From Pseudomonas sp. JM0905a (GTDB lineage: Bacteria > Pseudomonadota > Gammaproteobacteria > Pseudomonadales > Pseudomonadaceae), in assembly GCF_014700075.1 (NCBI RefSeq), contig NZ_JACXBU010000011.1, positions 62,001 through 126,000 of the forward strand: a stretch of 64,000 bases of DNA, read 5' to 3'. A program made the position numbers and the translations under genes. Shown here in pieces: positions 1 through 8,700 of the stretch (within the stretch, counting starts at the first letter, position 1; the number at the start of each line of letters is the position of its first letter). Below the pieces are notes generated by a model. It saw nothing but the letters and a program-made list of their open reading frames with translations, did not search any database and was not told the origin of the DNA.

Positions 1-8
1 CCTTGTTG

Positions 9-28
9 CCGGGCTGACGTCAGCCCGG
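9..28. other. Perfect 20-bp palindrome (hairpin)
   Basis: The arms CCGGGCTGAC and GTCAGCCCGG form a perfect inverted repeat with no loop bases. It lies about 170 bp beyond the stop of the minus-strand AraC gene. There is no clear T-run, so it could be a weak terminator of either strand or a protein-binding palindrome. Positions 29-200 hold nothing else I recognise. Confidence 0.35.
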
Positions 29-200
29 TCACACCGGGCATCAGGCACTGCTGCGATAACGCCGACTCCCCCGTGCGATATCGCGCCGCGTTCAGGCGCC
101 AGAAGGCTAGATGCGCCTGAAAAGGCCGGCAAATTCTAAATAGAGAAGGCAGCGTTCGATTAAATAGATAGCGGGGAGCGAGGGCGGGTTGCCTCTGCCC

Positions 201-1061
201 TCAGTCGCGCACGTTGGCCATGATGAGGGAGAGCTCGCTACCGGACGCGCGCTTGACCCACTCCGCGGGCGGAGAACCGACCAGACTGGTGAACACCCTG
301 GAGAACGATGCCTGGGAGCTGTAACCGACCGCCGAAGCGATCACTTTGATCGGCACGCCTTCACGCAGCAGGTCCTGGGCGACCTTCATGCGCCATTGAG
401 TGACGTAGCCCATCGGGGAGGTGCCCATGATTTGGGTGAAATGAGCCGAGAACCTGGACCTGGACATGTTCGCCAGGCGCGCCAGCTCCTCGACGCACCA
501 GGGGGCCTCAGGCTCCTCGTGGATCCGGCTGAGCACCGTGGCCAAGCGTCCGTCCTGCAAGGCGAACAGCAAACCGCTGGAAATCCGCCCTTCCTCCACC
601 GCCCGCCTGACCAGCAGCACGAACAGGTACTCGAACAGCAGGTTCAAGGCTTTCGAGCGGCCTGGGGCGTGTCCCTGGAATTCGGCCACCAGCGAGGCCA
701 TCACCGGCGCCAGGGGCTCCAGCGTATCGAGCGGAAACACCAGGGTTTCCTGTAGCCCGAGATGGAACGGCCCGGGGGAGTTCCGGCCGAACAGGAAGGA
801 GGCGCAAATGAGCTCCGCGGGCCGCTCCGAGCTCGACCGCAACTGGTATCGGCAACTGCTTGGACAGAACAGCACCGCGGGCTCGCTGATCGAGATCTTC
901 GGCACCCCGGGCTGGACCATATCGATGCCACCCCGCTGGATGACGTGGATGAACGCCATGTCTTCGGGCTTGTCCAGCACCAGCGTCCCTGCCACCGGGC
1001 CGGCGAAGAAAAGCCGGCCCTGCAGGTTGGTGCGCTCGAAGAATTCGGAGAGAACATCCAT
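201..1061 (-). CDS. AraC-family transcriptional regulator (cupin-type sensor domain)
   Basis: This is a predicted DNA-binding transcription factor of about 286 residues. The N-terminal half (residues 1-165) looks like the AraC-binding/cupin_6 sensor seen in regulators of small-molecule catabolism. The C-terminal 100 residues carry two helix-turn-helix units: the first around ARLANMSRSRFSAHF and the second around VIASAVGYSSQASFSRVF, the usual AraC signature. I chose the ATG at 1061; an in-frame TTG at 1079 would add six residues. It diverges from the cysteine hydrolase gene at 1212 with about 150 bp between them. Regulation of that hydrolase is the natural inference, but the ligand is unknown. 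Confidence 0.85.
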   Translation of the reverse strand: MDVLSEFFERTNLQGRLFFAGPVAGTLVLDKPEDMAFIHVIQRGGIDMVQPGVPKISISEPAVLFCPSSCRYQLRSSSERPAELICASFLFGRNSPGPFHLGLQETLVFPLDTLEPLAPVMASLVAEFQGHAPGRSKALNLLFEYLFVLLVRRAVEEGRISSGLLFALQDGRLATVLSRIHEEPEAPWCVEELARLANMSRSRFSAHFTQIMGTSPMGYVTQWRMKVAQDLLREGVPIKVIASAVGYSSQASFSRVFTSLVGSPPAEWVKRASGSELSLIMANVRD

Positions 1062-1211
1062 AAAAGGGACAACCCGCAAAAGATTTGGTACGTCCTGGCA
1101 AAAGCCCGATTCGACGCGGAATTAGGATTCAACCGTCGCCGATGGTAACCACGAGCCCTCCAGCCCGCCACGGCGAAAACGAATCGCCTACCGCCGACCG
1201 GAGTCCCTTTC

Positions 1212-1925
1212 ATGAGCCTCGAGACACAATCCATCTACACCGACCCCACTGCCCCTGCCCTGCCCGATCCGGGCATGCAGCTCGACCTGGCCAAGGCTGC
1301 GCTGGTGGTCATCGACCCACAGATCGACTTTCTCAGCCCCGAGGGCGTGAGCTGGGGTGTGTTCGGCAAGAGCATCACCGAGCACGATACCGTCAAGCAC
1401 ATTGGCCAGCTCTTCGCCGCTGCGAAGGAAGCCGGTATCACCGTCGCCGTTTCCCCGCATTACTACTATCCGTGCGACCACGAGTGGCAGTTCGGCGGTC
1501 CGCTGGAGAAGGTCATGCACAGCATCTGCATGTTCGACCGCAAGGGACCGCTGACCCTGGAAGGCTTCGAGCATTCCGGTGCCGACTTCATGCCCGAGTA
1601 CAAGCCGTACATCCTCGACGGCAAGACCATCATCGCCTCCCCGCACAAGGTCTACGGCCCGGAAACCAACGATCTGGCCCTGCAACTGCGCAAGCACGGT
1701 GTATCCCAGATCATCCTGGCCGGCATGGCGGCGAACCTGTGCGTGGAGTCGCATCTGCGGGAACTGCTGGAGCAGGGTTTCGAAGTGGCCGTAGTGCGCG
1801 ACGCGACCGCCGGCCCCACGACGCCGGAAGGTGACGGTTACCTGGCGGCGCTGATCAACTACCGCTACATCGCCAATGCGCTGTGGACCACGGCGGAAAC
1901 CCTGGAACGCCTGAAAGGCAACTGA
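1212..1925 (+). CDS. Isochorismatase-family cysteine hydrolase
   Basis: This 237-residue protein has the isochorismatase/nicotinamidase fold. The family triad is visible: Asp in VVIDPQIDF (about residue 36), a Lys in SPHKVYGPETND (about 145), and the nucleophilic Cys in AANLCVESHLRE (about 178), preceded by the usual GMAAN turn. Family members hydrolyse amides or vinyl ethers (nicotinamide, N-carbamoylsarcosine, isochorismate). The substrate cannot be told from sequence, and neighbouring genes do not suggest siderophore synthesis. A GGAG ribosome site lies 8 nt before the ATG. The divergent AraC gene is the likely regulator, and the small DUF2798 gene follows 60 bp downstream. Confidence 0.85.
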   Translation: MSLETQSIYTDPTAPALPDPGMQLDLAKAALVVIDPQIDFLSPEGVSWGVFGKSITEHDTVKHIGQLFAAAKEAGITVAVSPHYYYPCDHEWQFGGPLEKVMHSICMFDRKGPLTLEGFEHSGADFMPEYKPYILDGKTIIASPHKVYGPETNDLALQLRKHGVSQIILAGMAANLCVESHLRELLEQGFEVAVVRDATAGPTTPEGDGYLAALINYRYIANALWTTAETLERLKGN

Positions 1926-1985
1926 ACGCCAATGCAGCAGGACCGCGCCCGCTGCGGCGCGGTCCTTCATCGGGAGTCCGTTCAC

Positions 1986-2222
1986 ATGCGCAAGATTTCC
2001 TGCCGCTATCGCCAACACGCCGCGGGCGTCATCCAGTCAGCGATCACCTGCGCCGTGGCCACAGCCATCGCCAGTCCGGTGAATCTGCCCTTCGCCCCGC
2101 TGCTGTCGAACTGGATGAACAGCTGGCTGCTGTCCTGGCTCACCATGGTCCCCATCGTCCTTCTGGCCACGCCCTGGGTCAGGCGTCTGACCGGTGTTTT
2201 CGTCCAGGACGACCTGCCGTGA
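1986..2222 (+). CDS. DUF2798-type small membrane protein
   Basis: This is a 78-residue protein with two hydrophobic segments: AGVIQSAITCAVATAIASPV and WLLSWLTMVPIVLLATPWVR. The pattern, with short basic ends and a conserved Trp/Asn region between the helices, matches the DUF2798 family of two-helix inner-membrane proteins of unknown function. I chose the ATG at 1986 because a GGGAG site sits just upstream; a longer in-frame start at 1932 lacks one and would add an unlike N-terminus. It may be co-transcribed with the cysteine hydrolase. Its role is unknown. Confidence 0.7.
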   Translation: MRKISCRYRQHAAGVIQSAITCAVATAIASPVNLPFAPLLSNWMNSWLLSWLTMVPIVLLATPWVRRLTGVFVQDDLP

Positions 2223-2257
2223 AGCGGCGTGGGCACTCGCTACCCGACGGTACTTCG

Positions 2258-3016
2258 TCAGCCATCCACCGGCGCAAAGATCCACCCTTCCCTTACGGGA
2301 ATTTCCGAGGTGGGCTGGACGAGTTTCCCGGGTTGAAAGTGAGAGAGCCATGCGATCAGCGCGCAGGTCAGTGCATCGACCTGATCGGCGTGATGGAAGC
2401 CTTCCGGCCATTGCGCGTAAGGTGATTTCCCAATGCCGTATTGCTCGTGCAATTCCGACATGGTGTTCGAGCGCTTGCAGGCGCTGGGATAAGCCTCGAT
2501 GGCGCGCAGGCGGATCTGGTCCGTCCAGACCCCGCAGCTTTCGATCATTGGTGCGAAACGCGCCAGCACATGCATCCCCTTGGTGGCCTGGCTGCCGATC
2601 ATGTCCTTCAGTGGTGATAACGGGCTTAGCCCGCGCTCGAAAAGGAAACGCTCGGTGCGGCGGAACAGGTACGGGTTTTCCGATGATCCCTCGATTGCGT
2701 CAGCCGCCTGACCATTCACCACCAGGTCGATGAAACCCTGGGAAAAGCCCAGCGGCGTGTCGATGGCCAGGACGACCGGTGCTGAGTCGAAGCGACTGGC
2801 GTCCAGCTCGCACAGGTTCAGCAGCCGGGAGATAAAGGCATCTGTATCCGCAGACTGATTGATGGGGCGACGCAGATTGCCACGCCATGGGCGGCCCAGA
2901 ACATTCCGTTGGCTATCGAGTACAACCAGGGCATCGCGGCTGCTCGGGTTCTTATCGCAGTTCCATCCACCCACATCCCAGCCGATGAACAATGGGGCCG
3001 AAGTATCAGAAGTCAT
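2258..3016 (-). CDS. DUF429-like protein (RNase H-like fold predicted)
   Basis: This 252-residue protein opens with FIGWDVGGWNCDKN, a strand-Asp-Gly arrangement typical of DUF429/RNase H-fold proteins. It has a second acidic motif (VVLAIDTPLGFS, about residue 83) and a late Asp-rich motif (HHADQVDALTCALIAWL, about 213). These are the positions where such folds bind metal. No biochemical role is established for the family. Its start overlaps the last 11 bases of the upstream ArsR gene on the same strand, so the two are probably translated as a pair. Confidence 0.65.
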   Translation of the reverse strand: MTSDTSAPLFIGWDVGGWNCDKNPSSRDALVVLDSQRNVLGRPWRGNLRRPINQSADTDAFISRLLNLCELDASRFDSAPVVLAIDTPLGFSQGFIDLVVNGQAADAIEGSSENPYLFRRTERFLFERGLSPLSPLKDMIGSQATKGMHVLARFAPMIESCGVWTDQIRLRAIEAYPSACKRSNTMSELHEQYGIGKSPYAQWPEGFHHADQVDALTCALIAWLSHFQPGKLVQPTSEIPVREGWIFAPVDG

Positions 3017-3731
3017 GCCTTCCCCACCCTTGGATCCCGGACTTTCCGGGCATCCCGAAGTTTTTCGACAGGCTCGACAGCCCTGTGGGCGTCACGCTCA
3101 AGGCCCGGGAATCCAGATGGCGGGTCACCCAGCCGCGCTTGAGCATCAGCTCCAGCAAGGCGGCACCCAGTGCGCCGCCGATATGAGGCGTGCGTTCGCT
3201 CCAGTCCATGCAGGGATAGGCCAGGCGACGGCGCTGACGTTTCACCGCCTCGATGTCGATGCCCAGGCGTTCCAGGGCATCGCTGCCGGTCTCGGTGACG
3301 CGGTAGTCGCGACCTTCGGCCTCGATCCAGTTGGCGTGCAACAAGGCATCGTGCACCTGCACGGCGACTTCGCCGGCGCAGTGGTCGTAGCAGGTGCGCG
3401 CAAGTCGCAACACCGAAGGCGTCGAAGGCTGGAAGGCCGATGCGGGCACTCCGGCCAGTTGCAGCAGGCTTTCCAGTGCCTGGGCGACCTGCGGGTTGGC
3501 CAGGCGGTAGTAGCGGTGGCGGCCCTGCACATGGAGCTCCACCAGTCCCTGTTCCAGCAAGCGGGTGAAATGGCCGCTGGCGGTGGAGGCGCCGATGTCG
3601 GCCACGGCGGCCAGTTCCGTGGCAGTACGGGCGTGACCGTCGAGGAGGCTGCAGAGCATCCGTGAGCGCGCGGGATCGGCAATGGCCCCGGCCAGCGCGG
3701 CGAGGTGGTTGTCGGCGGTATCTGCATCCAT
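3006..3731 (-). CDS. ArsR-family winged-helix transcriptional regulator
   Basis: This 241-residue regulator has an N-terminal winged helix (residues about 5-90). It includes ADPARSRMLCSLLDG, the recognition region ASTASGHFTRLLEQGLV and the wing QGRHRYYRL, all classic for ArsR proteins. The long C-terminal half has a Cys pair region (CYDHCAGEVAVQVHDAL, and PCMDWSERTPHIGGALG later), which could sense thiol-reactive ligands or metals; that is inference. I used the ATG at 3731; upstream in-frame residues to 3818 look non-homologous. It overlaps the DUF429 gene by 11 bp and diverges from the response-regulator gene at 3899. Confidence 0.8.
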   Translation of the reverse strand: MDADTADNHLAALAGAIADPARSRMLCSLLDGHARTATELAAVADIGASTASGHFTRLLEQGLVELHVQGRHRYYRLANPQVAQALESLLQLAGVPASAFQPSTPSVLRLARTCYDHCAGEVAVQVHDALLHANWIEAEGRDYRVTETGSDALERLGIDIEAVKRQRRRLAYPCMDWSERTPHIGGALGAALLELMLKRGWVTRHLDSRALSVTPTGLSSLSKNFGMPGKSGIQGWGRHDF

Positions 3732-3898
3732 GGTTCGGCCATCCCCGAAGTGTCGGTTGTCGGCGTCATCATAATCGGGCTCGAACCCCAGGAGAGCGCC
3801 GGATATCTCTTCAACCATCTGCTGCCCGTCGCCGGCCGGGCGTGCAGGCGCCTGGCTGCTACCCTTTCTGCCTAATCGGGCAGGCAGGAAGCTGCACC

Positions 3899-5614
3899 AT
3901 GAGCACCATCGTCATCGCTGATCCACAGCCGTTCATTCGCGACGCGATGCATCAGCGTCTGGCCGCCCTCGGCCATGTGATAGTCGGCGAGAGCGGCGAC
4001 GGGCGGGATGCCCTGATTCTGATCCAGCGCACCCACCCCGACCTGGTGATCCTGGAACTGGAGTTGCCTCGCCTGAGCGGGCTGGAACTGATCCGCAGGC
4101 TGCGCGCCGACGACCGCAGGCCGAAGCTGTTGGTCTTCACCAATCTGTCGGGTCCTTACTACCAAGGCCTCTGCCTGCAGGCGGGGGCCAGCGGCTTCGT
4201 GCACAAGGGCGCCGCGCTGGAGGAGCTGGACGAGGCGGTGCGGATGACCCTGGGCGGTCGCCTGGTTTTCCCCGCCGAGGTCCGGCACTCCGCCAGCGAG
4301 CGCGGGCCTGCCCTTTCCCCGGATGCCGAGATTGGCGAGAAACTGACCCCGCGGGAGCTCACGGTGCTGCAGTACCTGGCCCACGGTTTCCGCGTGAAGG
4401 ACATCGCCCACGAACTGGCCATCAGCGACAGGACGGTGAGCACCTACAAGACCCGGCTGCTGGAAAAGACCCAGACCGATTCGCTGGTGGACCTGGTGGA
4501 AGTCGCCCGGGCCCGGGGGTTGCTGGCCGGCGGTGGCGCGAAAGCTCCCGTCGATTCCGCCGCGTCATTGAGCAGCGACGATACCCTGGCCGAACTGTTC
4601 GAACTGCTGCCCACCGCTGTGGCCCTGCGCGACGCCGAAGGGCGGCTGCTGGCCTGCAACAGCAGTTTTCTCCAGACCCATGGCAAGACCCGCGAAGAGG
4701 TACTCGGTACACGTATTTTCCAGAGTGGGCTGGTGGAGCCGGAAGCTGCGGAGCTGGCCTATCAGGAGTACGTAGCTGGGGTGGCCGCGGGCAGGACCTT
4801 CTCGCTGGTGGTGCCCACCCAGCGCAATGGCCAGCGGCGCATCTTCCGCATGATCGGGGTTCCACTGAGCAACGAGGCCGGCGAGCTCGGTGGGGTCATG
4901 ACGTCCTTCGTGGACATCACCGAGCATGAGCAGTACGTGGAACAGTTGCAGGAAGCCAAGGCCTTTCTGGAAGGCCTGCAGATCAGCCGCAATGCTTTGC
5001 TCCTCTTGTCAGGCAAGGAACTGATCGCCGACCTCGACGGCGTACGCCCCCTGATCGCAGCGGCACGGCAGGGAAACACGGATGAAGCCCTGCTGGCTGA
5101 GGTAGACGCCAGCGTTCTGATGATCCGCGAGAAGGTCGAGATTCTCCTGGAGGCGGTTCGTCTGGAACGCGGCGCCGCCCTCATGGTGCCTCAGTCGATG
5201 GAGCTGAACCGACTCACCCGGGAAGCCATCGAGCACAGCCGTGCGGGGGCCGACTTCGTCCCCTTCCGCAAGGAGTACTGGGGCTGGATCGACCCCAATC
5301 GCTACCGCCAAATGGTCAACACCCTGATCGCCTACTTCGCCAGGATGGGCCTGCCCCGTCTGCGGATCGAGGCGTCGGCCACCTCCCTGCCCCATGGCGA
5401 GCTGACCTGGCAGCTGACATTCACCGCGCCCGCCGGCGAGAACGTGCAGAATCGTCTTGAAGACCATGCAAGCCGACCCCGCATCCATCTGGCTCGGCAC
5501 CTGTGCCGCCTGCTGGGAGGCACCTTGTCCATCGGCAGCCCCGATCGTCCCGAGCTGGCCGGCTTGATACAGATCAAGCTTGCCCGAGGTAGTTCGCGAA
5601 ACGACGAATTCTAG
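3899..5614 (+). CDS. Atypical response regulator: receiver, LuxR-type HTH, PAS and C-terminal kinase-like region
   Basis: This is a 571-residue regulator with an unusual domain order. Residues 3-118 are a receiver domain. The phosphoacceptor position is Glu53 (PDLVILELELP) instead of Asp, and the acidic pocket has a single Asp (IADPQP), while the Thr (VFTN) and Lys (FVHKG) positions are kept. A NarL/LuxR helix-turn-helix follows (LTPRELTVLQYLAHG to TVSTYKTRLLEK, about 148-205). A PAS domain comes next (about 230-345, ending SFVDITEHEQY), then about 220 residues resembling a degenerate dimerisation/ATPase region. The start is ATG at 3899. It ends 93 bp before the adhesin gene on the same strand, so it may control it. 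Phosphorylation-independent action is inference. Confidence 0.75.
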   Translation: MSTIVIADPQPFIRDAMHQRLAALGHVIVGESGDGRDALILIQRTHPDLVILELELPRLSGLELIRRLRADDRRPKLLVFTNLSGPYYQGLCLQAGASGFVHKGAALEELDEAVRMTLGGRLVFPAEVRHSASERGPALSPDAEIGEKLTPRELTVLQYLAHGFRVKDIAHELAISDRTVSTYKTRLLEKTQTDSLVDLVEVARARGLLAGGGAKAPVDSAASLSSDDTLAELFELLPTAVALRDAEGRLLACNSSFLQTHGKTREEVLGTRIFQSGLVEPEAAELAYQEYVAGVAAGRTFSLVVPTQRNGQRRIFRMIGVPLSNEAGELGGVMTSFVDITEHEQYVEQLQEAKAFLEGLQISRNALLLLSGKELIADLDGVRPLIAAARQGNTDEALLAEVDASVLMIREKVEILLEAVRLERGAALMVPQSMELNRLTREAIEHSRAGADFVPFRKEYWGWIDPNRYRQMVNTLIAYFARMGLPRLRIEASATSLPHGELTWQLTFTAPAGENVQNRLEDHASRPRIHLARHLCRLLGGTLSIGSPDRPELAGLIQIKLARGSSRNDEF

Positions 5615-5707
5615 GGATTCCACTACAGCAGTATCAGAGGCGCACGATGGGGCAGAAACGCCCCGCACCCGATGCTTTGCCCATAGATTTCGCTATGGAG
5701 AAGCATC

Positions 5708-8700
5708 ATGTCCTTCCACTCATTGGTCCACTGGCGCTCCGGTTCCCCTACCCCTCCCACCTGCCCGGCCCGGCTGAAGACACTCTGCCTCGCCATGGCC
5801 CTGATCAGCGCCGGTGCCTCCGGCCTGGCCATCGCCAACCCCGCCCTGCCCCAGGGTGGTTCGGTGACTTCCGGCAGCGGGAGCATCAGTCAAAGCGGCC
5901 CGGACATGACCGTCCAGACCACCACCCCGCGAACCGTCATCGACTGGCACAGCTTCAACGTCGGCCCGAACAACTCCATCAGCTTCCGCCAACCTGACGG
6001 CACCTCGGTAACCCTCAACCGAGTCCTCGGCGGTGACCCTTCGAAGATCTACGGCACCATCACCTCCAACGGCCAGCTCATCCTGGTCAACCCGGCCGGG
6101 GTCTGGTTCGGTCCTAAATCACGTATCTCCGCCAACGCCCTGGTCGCCAGCGCCGGCTTCGTTACCGAGGAGCAGGCCAAGGAGTTCGCGCGCACCGGCA
6201 AGCTGGACATTCAGCTCAAGGGCCTGGTGCGCAACGAAGGCCATATCACGGTCCACGACAACGGCATGGTTGCCCTGCTCGGCGCCCAGGTGGAGAACGC
6301 CGGCGTCATTCAGGCGAAGAAAGGCACCGCCAAGCTGGCTACCGGTCCGCAGGCAACCCTGGACTTCCAGGGGGACGGCCTGATCAACCTGGCCGTTGAC
6401 GGCGAGCCCGGCGACAAGGGCAGCGTCAATGGCGACGTCGCCGGCGGCGTACACAACTCCGGCCAGATCGACGTCGGCAACGGCGTTATAGCCATGAGCG
6501 CCGACCGCGCCGCCAAGCACCTGGACTCGGTGATCAACATCGGTGGCGACCTGGTGGCTGACTCGGTCAGCAGCGAAGGCGGCACCATCGTCCTGGGCAA
6601 TGCCGCAACCACCAACGTCAACGGCAACCTCAGTGCCAAAGGCACCAGCGGCGGCCAGATCAAGGTGCTGGGCGATGAAGTGAACGTGGCCGGTACCGCG
6701 AAGATCGATGCCTCGGGTACCCAGGGTGCCGGCGGCAAGGTGCTGATGGGTGGGAGCTACCAGGGCAAGGGCCCGGAACCGGCGTCGAAGGCGACCACGG
6801 TGGCCAAGGGCGCCCAGTTGAAGGCCGATGGCAAGACCGACGGCGGCCAGATCGTGGTCTGGAGCGACGGCAAGACCCATTTCGCCGGTTCCGCCTCGGC
6901 CACTGGCCAACACAAGGGCGGCGAGGTCGAAACCTCCGGCAAGCAGCTGACCGTCACCTCCGACGCCAAGGTGAACACTCGTGGCCAGCAGGCCAACGGC
7001 ACCTGGCTACTGGACCCGGCGGAGGTCAATATCGATGCCACCGATGCTGGCGGCTCCGTTGCCGCCAGCACCATCGTCAACGGCCTGGCCAACGGCAACG
7101 TGGTGATCCGCGCCACTGACACCCTCAGCGTCAACGCCCCCATCATCGCCACCAACCTGGCCACCGTGGACAACGACGGCCGGACCAGCCCGTCCACCCT
7201 GGCGCTGATATCCGCTGGCAATGCCGGGGTGATTTCCACCTTCGACGGCACCGACAAGAGCAACGCCAGCGGCGCGGTCAACATCAAGGCGCCCATCCTG
7301 CTCAAGGACGGCAACCTCTATATCAGCGCCACCGGCGACATCCGCCTGATCGACAACGCCCAGTCCGGCGAAGCCGGCGACGCCGCCTACGGCAAGCGCG
7401 CCATCATCGACGTCGGTTCCGGCGTGGCCTGGCTGAAGACGTCCGACACCGCGTCGATCTTCCAGGATTCGAACACCGCCATCATCGCCCACCAGCTCGC
7501 CGTCGACGGCGCCAGCGTGCGCCTGGACAGCGCCCTCAACCATGCCGGCACCCTCGCCGGCAAGGCCAGCAATGGCGTGTTCAGCTACAACCAGACCAAC
7601 GCCAGCGGCCAAGCACCGAGCCTGGACAAGGCCGTGGTCGCCCCGCTGACCGGGGAGACCCTCAGCGGCGTCAAGGCTTATGCCCTGACCAATGTCGGCA
7701 CCCAGGAAATCATCGCCAACGGCCAGTCCTACCGGGACATCGAGCTGAAACCCAGCAGCGGCAGCACCTTCGACTACGTGGTCTTCGAGGCCGTGGACCT
7801 GCGTGACGAGCACGGCAACGAGATTCCCAAGGCTGACCTGCTGCGCTACCTGGACAGCTCCGATTACCTGGTCAATGGGCTCTCCTTCAAGGACACCGCC
7901 GGCCACAGCTGGCAGTTCCTCCCCGACAGCAGCAAACCCGGCCTGACCCGGGTGCTGCGCGATGGTGTCGAAGTGGACGCGCCGGTGGGCTTTGCCCTGA
8001 ATGGCGTCGGTGGCCTGGCCATGAGCGGCGTCTTTCTCGACAAAGCCTTCTGGGGGGTCTCCGGCGAGTACATTCCCGGCGCCTCCAACCAGTTCGAGAT
8101 CCAGTACAACGCCCAGACCGGCAGCTCCCAGCAACTGATCTTCAAGCTGGGTAACTCCACCGAGTCCGTACTGGCGCAGATAGGCTGGCTGCTGGATGAC
8201 AAACCCTGGATCCAGACCAGCGACGGCAAGCCCGCAACCCAGGCGCAGCTCAACGAAACCGCACGCATCCAGTTCCTGGCCTCCCAGGACAAGACCGACA
8301 GCAACGTCTCACTGAACAGCAACAAGGCCATCATCAGCGCCACTCCACAGAACGTGCAGCGTGAGTACGGCGAGGCCAACCCTGACCTGAACCAGACCCT
8401 CGCCAGCAATGTGGCAGCCGATGTGGTACGCGGCGTGGATCGCTACGTCGATGCACAACTCGACCGCAGCGGCGTCACCCAGGGCACTCCGAGTACCAGT
8501 GCCACCCAGCAGTCCAATGTGGGTGATTACGCCATCAACGGCAGCCTCGCCGGCGACACCTATGCCCAGCAGCGCTATGACCTGCAGAAGAACACCGGCA
8601 CCCTCAAGGTCACCCCCGCCGAGCTGACGGTGACTGCCAAGGACAAGTCCAAGGTCTATGGCGACTCCGATCCGGCCCTGGACTACAGCGTTTCCGGGGG

